Source: a bacterium (GTDB lineage: Bacteria; Patescibacteriota; Patescibacteriia; Veblenbacterales; UBA10138). Taken from it: DNA of 36,263 bases. The stretch's first letter is position 1. Every line of letters begins with the position of its first letter. Location: assembly GCA_020057885.1 (NCBI GenBank), contig JAGVEX010000014.1, forward strand, positions 1 to 36,263, in the 5' to 3' direction. Below, piece by piece: positions 9,103-17,686 of this stretch. The notes under the pieces are model-generated. The model saw nothing but the letters and a program-made list of their open reading frames with translations. It made no database searches and was not told where the DNA came from. The position numbers and the translations under genes were made by a program.

Positions 9103-9137
9103 TGTTTAGAATTTAGAATTTCGGATTTAGAATTTAA
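9103..9137. repeat. Short TTTAGAATTTAGAATTTCGGATTTAGAATTTA tract (repeat-family half element)
   Basis: Similar to the right arms of copies A-C. Confidence 0.45.
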
Positions 9138-9142
9138 CTTTT

Positions 9143-10351
9143 ATGTCATTATTTGCTTATCAAGCCAAAGATTTAGACGGTCGTACTATACGCGGTATGG
9201 TGGAGGCGCCTTCGCGTGATGTTGCTGTTGAAATTCTTACCGAACGCAGTTTAACCCCGCTTAATTTGGAGGAAAAACGCGTTAATCGCTTTGCCTGGTT
9301 GGCGGCGGCGCAAATTTCACGCATTAAAAATAAAGATATAGTTATTTTTTCCCGCCAATTGGCAGTAATGGCTTCGGCCACTGTGCCTGTGGTACAGTCT
9401 TTAAGAATTTTGGAGAAACAAACCGACAATCCAAAATTAAAAGTTATTGTTTCAGAAATTGCGGACGAGGTAGAGGGTGGCGCCAAACTTTCGGCGGCTT
9501 TGGGAAAATATCCTGAAGTCTTTTCTGATTTTTATGTGAATATGATATCTTCGGGCGAAAGCTCGGGTAAAATTGATGAAGTCTTGAATTATTTGGCCGA
9601 CGAAGCAGAAAAAAATTACGACTTAACTTCGCGTATCCGCGGCGCTATGATTTATCCGGCCTTTATTTTGAGCGGTTTGTTAATGGTCGGCGCGGTAATG
9701 ATGATTTATGTAGTGCCTAAATTAACAGCCATTTTAACCGAAGCTGGCACCGAGTTGCCTTTTTCCACTAAGATGCTTATTTTTGTAAGTAATTTTTTGG
9801 CGAATTATTGGTGGCTGTTTTTAATAATGCTGGTAGTTGGCGTGGTGTTAATTAGATTGTTTGTGCGTACGCCGCGCGGTAAGCATCTGTGGCACACCAT
9901 TCAGCTTAAGATTCCGATTGTGGGGACAATTTATAGGCATATTTATCTAGTGCGTTTTACCCAGTCTATGTATACGCTGGTAGTGGGCGGTGTGCCTTTA
10001 ACGCGCAGTTTAGCTATTGTGGCAGGAGTTGTTGGCAATGCTGTTTTTAAAGATATTATTGAGCGCACCATAAAAGAGGTGGAAGATGGCAATTCCATAG
10101 CCAGTATTTTTTCACAAAGTACGGTGGTGCCGCCCATGTTGCCGCAAATGATGATAGTGGGCGAAAAAACCGGCCGGTTGGAGGAAATTTTTAAGCGCTT
10201 ATCGGCTTTTTATACGCACGAAGTTAATACTTTGGTAACTAATTTGGTAACTTTGCTCGAGCCTATGATAATGTTGGTAATGGGTGTGGCTGTAGGATTT
10301 ATTGTGTCCTCTATATTGTTGCCAATGTATAAATTATCTGGAGCGGTTTAA
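9143..10351 (+). CDS. pilC: Type IV pilus inner-membrane platform protein PilC/GspF
   Basis: MSLFAYQAKDLDGRTIRGMVEA; two GspF repeats with TM helices; GEKTGRLEEIF. Confidence 0.95.
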   Translation: MSLFAYQAKDLDGRTIRGMVEAPSRDVAVEILTERSLTPLNLEEKRVNRFAWLAAAQISRIKNKDIVIFSRQLAVMASATVPVVQSLRILEKQTDNPKLKVIVSEIADEVEGGAKLSAALGKYPEVFSDFYVNMISSGESSGKIDEVLNYLADEAEKNYDLTSRIRGAMIYPAFILSGLLMVGAVMMIYVVPKLTAILTEAGTELPFSTKMLIFVSNFLANYWWLFLIMLVVGVVLIRLFVRTPRGKHLWHTIQLKIPIVGTIYRHIYLVRFTQSMYTLVVGGVPLTRSLAIVAGVVGNAVFKDIIERTIKEVEDGNSIASIFSQSTVVPPMLPQMMIVGEKTGRLEEIFKRLSAFYTHEVNTLVTNLVTLLEPMIMLVMGVAVGFIVSSILLPMYKLSGAV

Positions 10352-10353
10352 AA

Positions 10354-10447
10354 ATCAAAATCCTAAACTCTAATATCTAAATCCTAAACAATATTGGAAA
10401 AAATTAAATAATACCTTATTTGTTTAGAAATTAGGATTTCTGATTTA
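10354..10447. repeat. Intergenic inverted-repeat element, copy C
   Basis: AATCCTAAACTCTAATATCTAAATCCTAAACAATATTGGAAAAAATT...TTATTTGTTTAGAAATTAGGATTT. Confidence 0.7.
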
Positions 10448-10464
10448 AAATTTCACCGTGTGTG

Positions 10465-10493
10465 TTGTGTATAACTCTCATTTGTGCTATAAT
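10465..10493 (+). promoter_or_regulatory. Promoter of the major pilin gene
   Basis: TTGTGT, 17 bp, TTTGTGC-TATAAT. Confidence 0.65.
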
Positions 10494-10534
10494 ATAGTTA
10501 TCCTAAAAACAATTATTTGAAAGGAGGTGACAAC

Positions 10535-11053
10535 ATGAAAATTAGAAAAGGTTTCACTTTAATTGAACTTTTGGTAGTTATTGCTATTATCGGCATTTTG
10601 TCAACTTTAGCAGTAGTGGCTTTGCAAAACGCGAGATTGAAGTCGCGTGATGCCAAGCGCGTGTCCGATATTAAGCAAATTCAGACAGCTATGGAGCTTT
10701 ACTTTGCGGAAGCTAATAGTTATCCAGCATCAGGTGCTGCAGCTCGTGTACTTGGAGAGGACAATAACCTCTGTTTAGATGCTAGTGGTTTTAATGCTAC
10801 TTGTGCAGGTACTACTGATGCAATATTTATGGGCCAAGTACCACTAAATCCAACACCTAATGGTGCTGATTATAGTTATACAGCCAGTGAGGCTACAGGA
10901 GTAGCAGTCCCTTGCTTAGGCACACAAGCAAGTTCATGCGCCGATTATGAAATTACTTTTACACTTGAAGGTACAACTGGTAGTCTTGTGGCAGATGATT
11001 ATATTGCCACTAAAGATGGTATAAAAGTAGCACCAGCCCCAGTAGTACCATAG
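10535..11053 (+). CDS. pilA: Major type IV prepilin
   Basis: MKIRKG|FTLIELLVVIAIIGILSTLAVVAL; very strong SD AAAGGAGGTGA at 10520-10530. Confidence 0.9.
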   Translation: MKIRKGFTLIELLVVIAIIGILSTLAVVALQNARLKSRDAKRVSDIKQIQTAMELYFAEANSYPASGAAARVLGEDNNLCLDASGFNATCAGTTDAIFMGQVPLNPTPNGADYSYTASEATGVAVPCLGTQASSCADYEITFTLEGTTGSLVADDYIATKDGIKVAPAPVVP

Positions 11054-11095
11054 TAATCCATTAAAAATTATTGTATTTAAATAGAATAATTTAAC

Positions 11096-11122
11096 AAAAT
11101 CCCTCAATTACTGAGGGATTTT
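11096..11122 (+). terminator. Intrinsic terminator after the pilin gene
   Basis: AAAATCCCTCA-ATTAC-TGAGGGATTTT. Confidence 0.85.
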
Positions 11123-11147
11123 GGTTTATGTGCTAGAATAAATAGGT

Positions 11148-11978
11148 ATGATAGAGCTTTTTATTTTTATATTTGGTTTGTGCATTGGGAGTTTTTTAAA
11201 TGTAGTGATTTTGCGTATCAAAGATGGTAAAAGTTTGAGGGGTAGGTCGCAGTGCCCAGCTTGTGGACAGCAGTTACGCTGGTATCACAACATACCTATT
11301 TTTTCTTTTTTATTTTTACACGGGCGGTGTGCTTTTTGTAAAGCCAAAATTTCTTGGCAATATCCACTGGTGGAATTAGTGAGCGGATTTTTGTGGCTGA
11401 TTGGGTATTGGCATGTCATTGCGAACCCTGATTTTTATCAGGGTGAAGCAATCTCAAAGATGGCCACGGGGATTGCTTCGCTAGCGCTCGCAATGACGCT
11501 TGTCCCGTGGTTGCAAGTTTTAACTTTTGGAGTTTTTGCCAGTTTTCTGTTGGTGTTATTTGTGTTTGATTTACGCTGGTATATTTTGCCTGACGAGATA
11601 ACCTTACCAGCTATCGCCGTAGCCCTAGCGCTTAATTTAATTTTAGGAAAAAATTGGCAAGCTTTGCTTTTGGCCACAGCTTTGGGCGCAGTGTGGTTTG
11701 GGGCGCAGTATCTTATTTCACGCGGTAAATGGGTGGGAGATGGCGATATACGCTTAGGCGCTTTAATTGGCGTTATGATGGCAAGCTGGCAAGGGCTTTT
11801 GGTAGTGTTTTTTATAGCTTATATATTAGGCAGTTTGGTAGGGGTGGGTCTAATTTTAGCTAGGAGAAGAAACATGAGCAGCCAGCTGCCATTCGGCACT
11901 TTTTTGGCTGTGGCGGCCATAATTGGGCTTTTGTGGGGGCAGAATTTATGGGATTGGTATTGGGGTATTTTGTGGTAA
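11148..11978 (+). CDS. pilD: Prepilin peptidase PilD (A24 family)
   Basis: CPAC..CAFC; LRWYILPDEITLP; GDGDIRLG; multi-TM. Confidence 0.93.
   Translation: MIELFIFIFGLCIGSFLNVVILRIKDGKSLRGRSQCPACGQQLRWYHNIPIFSFLFLHGRCAFCKAKISWQYPLVELVSGFLWLIGYWHVIANPDFYQGEAISKMATGIASLALAMTLVPWLQVLTFGVFASFLLVLFVFDLRWYILPDEITLPAIAVALALNLILGKNWQALLLATALGAVWFGAQYLISRGKWVGDGDIRLGALIGVMMASWQGLLVVFFIAYILGSLVGVGLILARRRNMSSQLPFGTFLAVAAIIGLLWGQNLWDWYWGILW
11415..11497. repeat. Palindromic element embedded in frame in pilD
   Basis: GTCATTGCGA...GAAGCAATCTC...GGGATTGCTTC...TCGCAATGAC nested inverted arms plus inner CCCTGATttttATCAGGG hairpin. Confidence 0.8.
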
Positions 11979-11990
11979 AATAGATAGGTG

Positions 11991-12037
11991 AAATCCTAAA
12001 TCCTAATATCTAAATCCTAAATAAAATCAAAATCCCA
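11991..12037. repeat. Left flank of the four-helix-bundle gene (repeat-family arm)
   Basis: AAATCCTAAATCCTAATATCTAAATCCTAAATAAAATC. Confidence 0.6.
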
Positions 12038-12394
12038 ATGAGTACAATTAAATATGATTTAGAAGATAGAACAGCTAAATTTGGTTTAGAGATTATCAAT
12101 TTCGCTAAACAAATATCCAAGAGTGCTATAACCTTGCCTTTAATAACTCAGTTAATCAGGTCTGGAACTAGCATAGGAGCTAACTATTGTGAAGCTGATG
12201 ACGCTGAATCAACCAAAGATTTAATTCATAAATTGGGAATTTGCAAAAAGGAAGCTCACGAAACTAAACATTGGTTAAGAATGATAGCCGAAGCTTGTCC
12301 AGAAAGTAAAGTTACGGCTCGCCAGCTATGGCAAGAAGCTAAAGAACTTAATTTAATCTTTAATTCCATAGTAATAAAATTGAAAAATAAATAA
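12038..12394 (+). CDS. Four-helix-bundle protein (23S rRNA intervening-sequence protein / Avd-like, TIGR02436-type)
   Basis: YDLEDRTAKFGLEIINFAKQI...LITQLIRSGTSIGANYCEADDAESTKDLIHKLGICKKEAHETKHWLRMI pattern. Confidence 0.92.
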   Translation: MSTIKYDLEDRTAKFGLEIINFAKQISKSAITLPLITQLIRSGTSIGANYCEADDAESTKDLIHKLGICKKEAHETKHWLRMIAEACPESKVTARQLWQEAKELNLIFNSIVIKLKNK

Positions 12395-12409
12395 TTGGTA
12401 ACTATATTG

Positions 12410-12467
12410 TGATTTATTTAGACATTAGCCTGCCTGCCGGTAGGCAGGGATTTAGTATTTAATATTT
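12410..12467. repeat. Right flank of the four-helix-bundle gene, inverted arm plus palindrome CCTGCCTGCCGGTAGGCAGG
   Basis: GATTTATTTAGACATTAG is the near-inverse of CTAAATCCTAAATAAAATC at 12010-12028. Confidence 0.6.
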
Positions 12468-13028
12468 ATGAAAAAGGTTTTTGGTTTTACTATAATTGAG
12501 TTGTTAATTTCAATTGGTATATTTTTGGTTATTACCTCCATGGTAATTGTAAATTTTCGCAGCGGACAGTATAGGGATGAGCTTATGGGCTCGGCGCAAA
12601 TTTTACAATCTACTTTGCGTGAAATGCAAGCCTTGTCTTTTTCTGGTTCTAAAGTGGCATGCCCTGGTTATGCTGAAGAAATGACTCCAGCTGGTTATGG
12701 GCTTAATATTAGTTCTGAAACTATAACTGCTTTTGCGGATTGCGATCCTTCGGATCCAGATATTAGTCCAAATTATATATATGGTGGTACGTCGGAGGAT
12801 GTAAATTTAAAAACAATTAATTTGTATAATAATATATCTATTGAGAGTATTACAGTAGGTACGAATGCTGTTTCGACACTTGATGCGGTGTTTACTCCAT
12901 TTTCAGAAATAGTAAAAATTAACAGCAGTGAAACAGATAATATTATAATAGAATTAATACATAGCAAAACAAGTAAAACAGTAACAGTAAAAATTATGCA
13001 ATCAACCGGGCAAATATTTATACAGTAG
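12468..13028 (+). CDS. Minor prepilin-like protein
   Basis: MKKVFG|FTIIELLISIGIFLVITSMVIV. Confidence 0.85.
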   Translation: MKKVFGFTIIELLISIGIFLVITSMVIVNFRSGQYRDELMGSAQILQSTLREMQALSFSGSKVACPGYAEEMTPAGYGLNISSETITAFADCDPSDPDISPNYIYGGTSEDVNLKTINLYNNISIESITVGTNAVSTLDAVFTPFSEIVKINSSETDNIIIELIHSKTSKTVTVKIMQSTGQIFIQ

Positions 13029-13037
13029 AATATATTT

Positions 13038-13715
13038 ATGATTTTTAATCGCAAAAAAAATCCAATAGGGCAAGGTTTGCTCGAGGCTACTATAGCCATC
13101 GGTATGATATTGCTTGGGTTGGGGGCTCTGCTCACCCTTACATTGCAAAATGTGTCGGCTACTACAGCTAGTAGTCAGCGCATCACAGCTTTGCATTTGG
13201 CGCGTGAAGCAATTGAGGTTGTGCGCGGCATACGCGATAGCAATTGGTTAGAAATTAATAATCCGGCAGTTGGTGAAACACCAAGCTGGGATGATGGTTT
13301 GGTTGATACGGGTTGTGTCAGCGATTGCGGTGGAGCGTATATAATTTTTTATCCAGAGGAAGAAGATCCCAACTCTCTTTTTACAGTAGAATTTGCGGAT
13401 AGCCGTGATATTAGTAATGATTTATTTAGACTTTATAAAGACAAGCAATATCATCATTGGAACCAAATGCCAATTCCAGATGATGTTAATTACGGTGATA
13501 CTGGTTTTCGTCGTTTAATAAAAATTGATCCTGTGTGTAAAGATAAAAACACACAAGTAATAAATGTGCCCGAAGGTGAAGCAGACTGTTCAGATGAAGA
13601 GGACAAAATAGGTTTGAGGGTATTAGTAGAGACCTCTTGGCCGACCTCGGGTATTTTTGCTGGAGTTACCAGACGAAGCTTAACCTTAACCGAATATATG
13701 TATAATTGGAGATAA
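13038..13715 (+). CDS. Minor prepilin-like protein (PilV-like)
   Basis: IGQGLLEATIAIGMILLGLGALLTLTL; ALHLAREAIEVVRGIRDSNW. Confidence 0.75.
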   Translation: MIFNRKKNPIGQGLLEATIAIGMILLGLGALLTLTLQNVSATTASSQRITALHLAREAIEVVRGIRDSNWLEINNPAVGETPSWDDGLVDTGCVSDCGGAYIIFYPEEEDPNSLFTVEFADSRDISNDLFRLYKDKQYHHWNQMPIPDDVNYGDTGFRRLIKIDPVCKDKNTQVINVPEGEADCSDEEDKIGLRVLVETSWPTSGIFAGVTRRSLTLTEYMYNWR

Positions 13716-13720
13716 ATGTT

Positions 13721-13775
13721 TTAAATTCTAAATCCTAATTTCTAAATCCCAAACAAGTAATGAATTTTAGTTATT
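13721..13775. repeat. Intergenic repeat element, partial copy D
   Basis: TTCTAAATCCTAATTTCTAAATCCCAAACAAGTAATGAATTTTAGTTATTATTCC, same orientation as copy B. Confidence 0.6.
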
Positions 13776-13781
13776 ATTCCA

Positions 13782-14396
13782 ATGATATTTTATCGCTTTA
13801 AATTAAATAAAAAATTACACCCCAATGGCTTCACTTTAATGGAGATAGTGGTGGCGATGTTTATTTTTACTTTAGCTAGTATCTTGATTGCGGAAATTTT
13901 TGTTAATGTTCAACGCGCCCAGCAGCGTATTCGTGACGCGCAAGAAGCCTCTACCAACACTCGTTATTTAGTAGATGTGATTAGCCGAGAAATACGTTTT
14001 AGCAAAATTGATTATTTTGTTGGTACTATTACTAACGACCATAGTGAAGGGCTTAATTTGATTGATAGTCAAAATGTGCAAGTTTCTTTTCAAAAAGTTG
14101 CTAGTGGCAGTGATTGCGGTTTTACTGACGATGCAGTTAGTTGTGTACAAATTAGAAGAGGGGGAGATAGCGGAACTTGGAATACCATTACTGCCCCAAC
14201 ACTTTCCGTAGACGCCCTTTATTTTTATGTAACCCCGCAAAACGATCCTTTTCCTAGTAGTATAACCAGCGCCACTTTTAACATCCAACCGCAGGTGACA
14301 ATTGTTCTTCATACTTCGAGCACCGGCCCAAAATTAGAAAATCGTGTTTCAACTTATTTGCAAACTACGGTAGCCTCACGTCTTTATGTCCGCTAA
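13782..14396 (+). CDS. Minor prepilin-like protein (PilW/GspJ-like)
   Basis: HPNG|FTLMEIVVAMFIFTLASILIAEIFV. Confidence 0.85.
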   Translation: MIFYRFKLNKKLHPNGFTLMEIVVAMFIFTLASILIAEIFVNVQRAQQRIRDAQEASTNTRYLVDVISREIRFSKIDYFVGTITNDHSEGLNLIDSQNVQVSFQKVASGSDCGFTDDAVSCVQIRRGGDSGTWNTITAPTLSVDALYFYVTPQNDPFPSSITSATFNIQPQVTIVLHTSSTGPKLENRVSTYLQTTVASRLYVR

Positions 14397-15258
14397 AACA
14401 TCTTACCCAAATTTTTCGCGTAAATCGTTTAATTCGCCACGGGGCAATGTTTTGCTTTTGGCTTTATTAATATTGGCCAGTGGAATTATTGGTGGTTTAA
14501 GCATAGCCGTTTTAGTGATTAGTGATTTAAAGCAGGCCAAAACTATAGATGACGGTTTAATAGCTTATTATGACGCTGAGGGCGGTTTAGAACAAAGCTT
14601 GTATGATATTCGTAAAGATAAAATTTGTGATACAAATGTGTTGTTATGCAAAGAAGACAATTATATTGACTGCACTAGTCCAAATATTGCCTTGGCTACC
14701 GTTTCCACTAGCACTCCGGGGGCACTTAAATGTCAAAGAAAAATAGCTCCAGCCCAAGAAATAAGAATACCTTATTTGGATAAGGATAAAACAGTTCAGT
14801 TAGATTTAGACCCTAATGCAGTGGATTTGAACGGCAACGTAGTTGTTGTAAGTAATATTCAAGTATCTTGGAACCGCACTAGCGATCCTGACTCCCCACT
14901 ATTAGAAGTTACTTATATTAATATAAACACATTGAGCGGCGATACCAGTATTTTTCGTCCTGAGGAAGGTGTTCCTTACCAATGCGAATACGATGGTAGT
15001 AAATGTCTTACCAGAAGTTTAGCTCTTCCTGAATCAGGTGAGGCTACCTATCAGGTTAGATTTAAAGCTTTAACATCTCCTATTATAGGTTTAACACTAA
15101 CGCCAGATATACCGGGGCTTGATAGTTATATTGATGTTAAAAGCAAGGGTGAACGCGCTAATACTACTACAGTTTTACAAACAATAATTTCCAAACAAAT
15201 TCCAGCTTATGGTTTTTCTGATTACGTTATTTTTTCAGAGCAAGACATCGTGAAGTAA
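14386..15258 (+). CDS. PilX-like pilus-associated protein
   Basis: RGNVLLLALLILASGIIGGLSIAVLVISDLKQA..DGLIAYYDAEGGLEQSLYDIR; overlaps the upstream prepilin. Confidence 0.65.
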   Translation: MSAKTSYPNFSRKSFNSPRGNVLLLALLILASGIIGGLSIAVLVISDLKQAKTIDDGLIAYYDAEGGLEQSLYDIRKDKICDTNVLLCKEDNYIDCTSPNIALATVSTSTPGALKCQRKIAPAQEIRIPYLDKDKTVQLDLDPNAVDLNGNVVVVSNIQVSWNRTSDPDSPLLEVTYININTLSGDTSIFRPEEGVPYQCEYDGSKCLTRSLALPESGEATYQVRFKALTSPIIGLTLTPDIPGLDSYIDVKSKGERANTTTVLQTIISKQIPAYGFSDYVIFSEQDIVK

Positions 15259-15324
15259 AATCCAAATCAGTTAAATGCAAAATGTAAATATCAAAGATTA
15301 AAATGACAAATTAAAATGTTAAAA

Positions 15325-15465
15325 TTATTTTTTGCCTTTCAGGGTCAATATGCTGGAAGCTAAAATATTAGCGATCTCAATCAATTCCTTCAATAACCAC
15401 TGCAATTCATTTTTAAATTTTACACTGTCATTTTTCATTCCCGCCTGCCTAAGCTGATATTCCAT
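15325..15465 (-). pseudogene. Probable C-terminal remnant of a second four-helix-bundle-type gene
   Basis: Minus-strand reading MEYQLRQAGMKNDSVKFKNELQWLLKELIEIANILASSILTLKGKK*; resembles the C-terminus of the 12038..12394 protein (QLWQEAKELNLIFNSIVIKLKNK*). Confidence 0.4.
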
Positions 15466-15551
15466 ATACTTTCTAATGATAAATGGTCGCACTCTAATTT
15501 AGCAATAACTCGTTGATTAAAGAAGGCTAGCGGCGGGCAGGTTGATTTTTG

Positions 15552-15602
15552 GTCCGCCATGGTGGGCCACCCCGCCTAGGCGGGGTTAAAGCCAAGCTTT
15601 AA
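15552..15602 (+). repeat. Multi-hairpin repeat unit, copy 2 (upstream of ligA)
   Basis: GTCCGCCATGGTGGGCCAC; ACCCCGCCTAGGCGGGGT (perfect palindrome); TTAAAGCcaaGCTTTAA. Confidence 0.65.
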
Positions 15603-15672
15603 TTTTAATTTTTTAGATATTTGGTTGTTGGAATTTATTAGGATTTAGATATTAGGATTTAGGGTTTAGATT
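15603..15672. repeat. Intergenic repeat element, copy F
   Basis: TTTTAATTTTTTAGATATTTGGTTGTTGG...TTATTAGGATTTAGATATTAGGATTTAGGGTTTAGA. Confidence 0.55.
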
Positions 15673-15677
15673 ATATT

Positions 15678-17675
15678 ATGAGCAAATCTGAGGCTAAAGA
15701 ACGCATAGCTAAATTAAAAACGGAAATCAATCATCACCGTTATCTTTATCATGTTTTAGATAAGCAAGAAATTTCTGACGCCGCGCTAGATTCTTTAAAG
15801 CATGAACTTTGGAAAATAGAGCAAGCTTGGCCTGATTTAATAACTCCCGATTCGCCCACACAAAGAGTAGCTGGCAAACCTTTGGCTGGTTTTAATAAAT
15901 TTAAGCACCCTAAGCCCATTCTTTCTATTGAGGACGCTTTTTCATTAATAGAAATTAAAGACTGGCAGGAACGCAATGAAAAGTTGTTGGGTGAAAAAAT
16001 AAATGGTTATTTTGGTGAGCTTAAAATGGACGGCTTGGCTATGGTGCTTACCTACGAACGAGGCTTGCTGATAAAAGCCGCTACGCGTGGCAATGGTTTG
16101 ATAGGTGAAGAGGTAACTTCTAATATTCGTACTATTGAAAGCGTGCCTTTGGTTTTGGAAAAAATTAAATATAATTTACCAGATCTCTTGGAAATAAGAG
16201 GGGAAATTGTTATAACTAAACGCGAGCTGGAACGTATTAATAAAGAGCAAATAAAACGCGGTTTGCCTACTTTTGCTAATCCGCGTAATTTGGCAGCTGG
16301 TTCTATTAGACAACTTGATCCTAAAGTAACTGCCACACGTAGGATGGAGTTTTATGCTTTTGAATTATTAACAGAAGTGGGGCAGTCTACCCACCAAGAG
16401 GTGCATTCAATTTTGCATGATTTAGGTTTTAAAACCAGCGCGCATAGTCGGGAATTAGCTAATTTAGAGGCCATAGAAAAATATCTTAAAATTTGGGAGA
16501 CCAAAAGAAATAGTTTGCCTTATCAAACCGATGGCGTGGTATTAGTGGTCAATAGTGTTCCACAAGAGAAACTCTTGGGTAGTATTGGAAAGGCAGATAG
16601 GTGGATGCTGGCTTATAAATTTCCAGCCGAGCAAGCCACTACACGCGTTTTGGACATTGTGGTGCAGGTTGGCCGGACAGGCGTTTTAACGCCCGTAGCA
16701 GTGCTAGAGCCAGTACTGGTGGCCGGTTCCACTGTTTCACGTGCTACTTTGCATAATCAAGACGAGGTGGAAAGGTTAGATGTGAGAATAGGCGATACCG
16801 TTATAATACAAAAAGCAGGCGATGTTATTCCCGACGTAGTGCAAACACTGCCCAAATTACGTACGGGCAAAGAAAAGCCATTTCATCTACCCAATATTTG
16901 TCCGGTTTGTGGCTCTAAAGTTGTGCGTCATCCAGATGAAGTCGCATTTTATTGCTCTAACTCAAAATGTTTTGCCGTAGCGCGCGAAAAAATTTATCAT
17001 TTTGTTTCGCGCGCCGCTTTTGATTTTGACGGTTTGGGACCTAAAATTATAGATCAGTTACTAAATAGCGGTTTAATTAAAGACGCGGCTGATTTGTTTA
17101 ATTTAACCGAAGGAGATTTAGAACCCCTGGAACGTTTTGCGGAAAAATCAGCGCAAAATTTAATTACTGCCGTGTCGGCACGCAAAAAAATCACCTTGCC
17201 TCGTTTTATTAATTCTTTAGGCATTAGGCACGTGGGTGAGGAAACAGCCGAGCTATTGGCAAACAAATTTGGCAATTTAAACTTCCTAATGAAAACCGAA
17301 ATAAATAAGTTTGAGGGCATTGCAGGCATAGGGCCGGTAGTGGCGCGTAGTTTGGTGGATTTTTTTGCGCAGGCGGATAATAAAAAATTTATCAATAAAC
17401 TTTTAAACGCGGGAGTTAAAATAGCTACCCCCTCGGAGACTAAGGGCCAGTTAGCAAACCAAACTTTTGTTTTTACGGGTACTCTAAATAAATTAACGCG
17501 CGGCCAGGCTAAAGAATATGTTAGAAAGTTAGGCGGCAAGACAAGTGAAACAGTAAGCCAAAATACAAATTATGTGGTGGTAGGCGATAATCCAGGCAGT
17601 AAAAATAATCAAGCTAAAAAGTTGAGCTTAAAGATATTGAGTGAGGATGAATTTTGTCAATTGGTTGGTTTATAA
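15678..17675 (+). CDS. ligA: NAD-dependent DNA ligase
   Basis: GELKMDGLAM active site (KxDG), C4 zinc finger CPVCGSKV..YCSNSKC, HhH repeats, C-terminal BRCT. Confidence 0.97.
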   Translation: MSKSEAKERIAKLKTEINHHRYLYHVLDKQEISDAALDSLKHELWKIEQAWPDLITPDSPTQRVAGKPLAGFNKFKHPKPILSIEDAFSLIEIKDWQERNEKLLGEKINGYFGELKMDGLAMVLTYERGLLIKAATRGNGLIGEEVTSNIRTIESVPLVLEKIKYNLPDLLEIRGEIVITKRELERINKEQIKRGLPTFANPRNLAAGSIRQLDPKVTATRRMEFYAFELLTEVGQSTHQEVHSILHDLGFKTSAHSRELANLEAIEKYLKIWETKRNSLPYQTDGVVLVVNSVPQEKLLGSIGKADRWMLAYKFPAEQATTRVLDIVVQVGRTGVLTPVAVLEPVLVAGSTVSRATLHNQDEVERLDVRIGDTVIIQKAGDVIPDVVQTLPKLRTGKEKPFHLPNICPVCGSKVVRHPDEVAFYCSNSKCFAVAREKIYHFVSRAAFDFDGLGPKIIDQLLNSGLIKDAADLFNLTEGDLEPLERFAEKSAQNLITAVSARKKITLPRFINSLGIRHVGEETAELLANKFGNLNFLMKTEINKFEGIAGIGPVVARSLVDFFAQADNKKFINKLLNAGVKIATPSETKGQLANQTFVFTGTLNKLTRGQAKEYVRKLGGKTSETVSQNTNYVVVGDNPGSKNNQAKKLSLKILSEDEFCQLVGL

Positions 17676-17686
17676 TTTTTTTAGAT

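Noticed and set aside
12038-12394. Diversity-generating retroelement (Avd-like protein)
   Set aside because: No reverse transcriptase and no TR/VR-like A-biased repeat pair seen in the window; the IVS-protein interpretation fits better.
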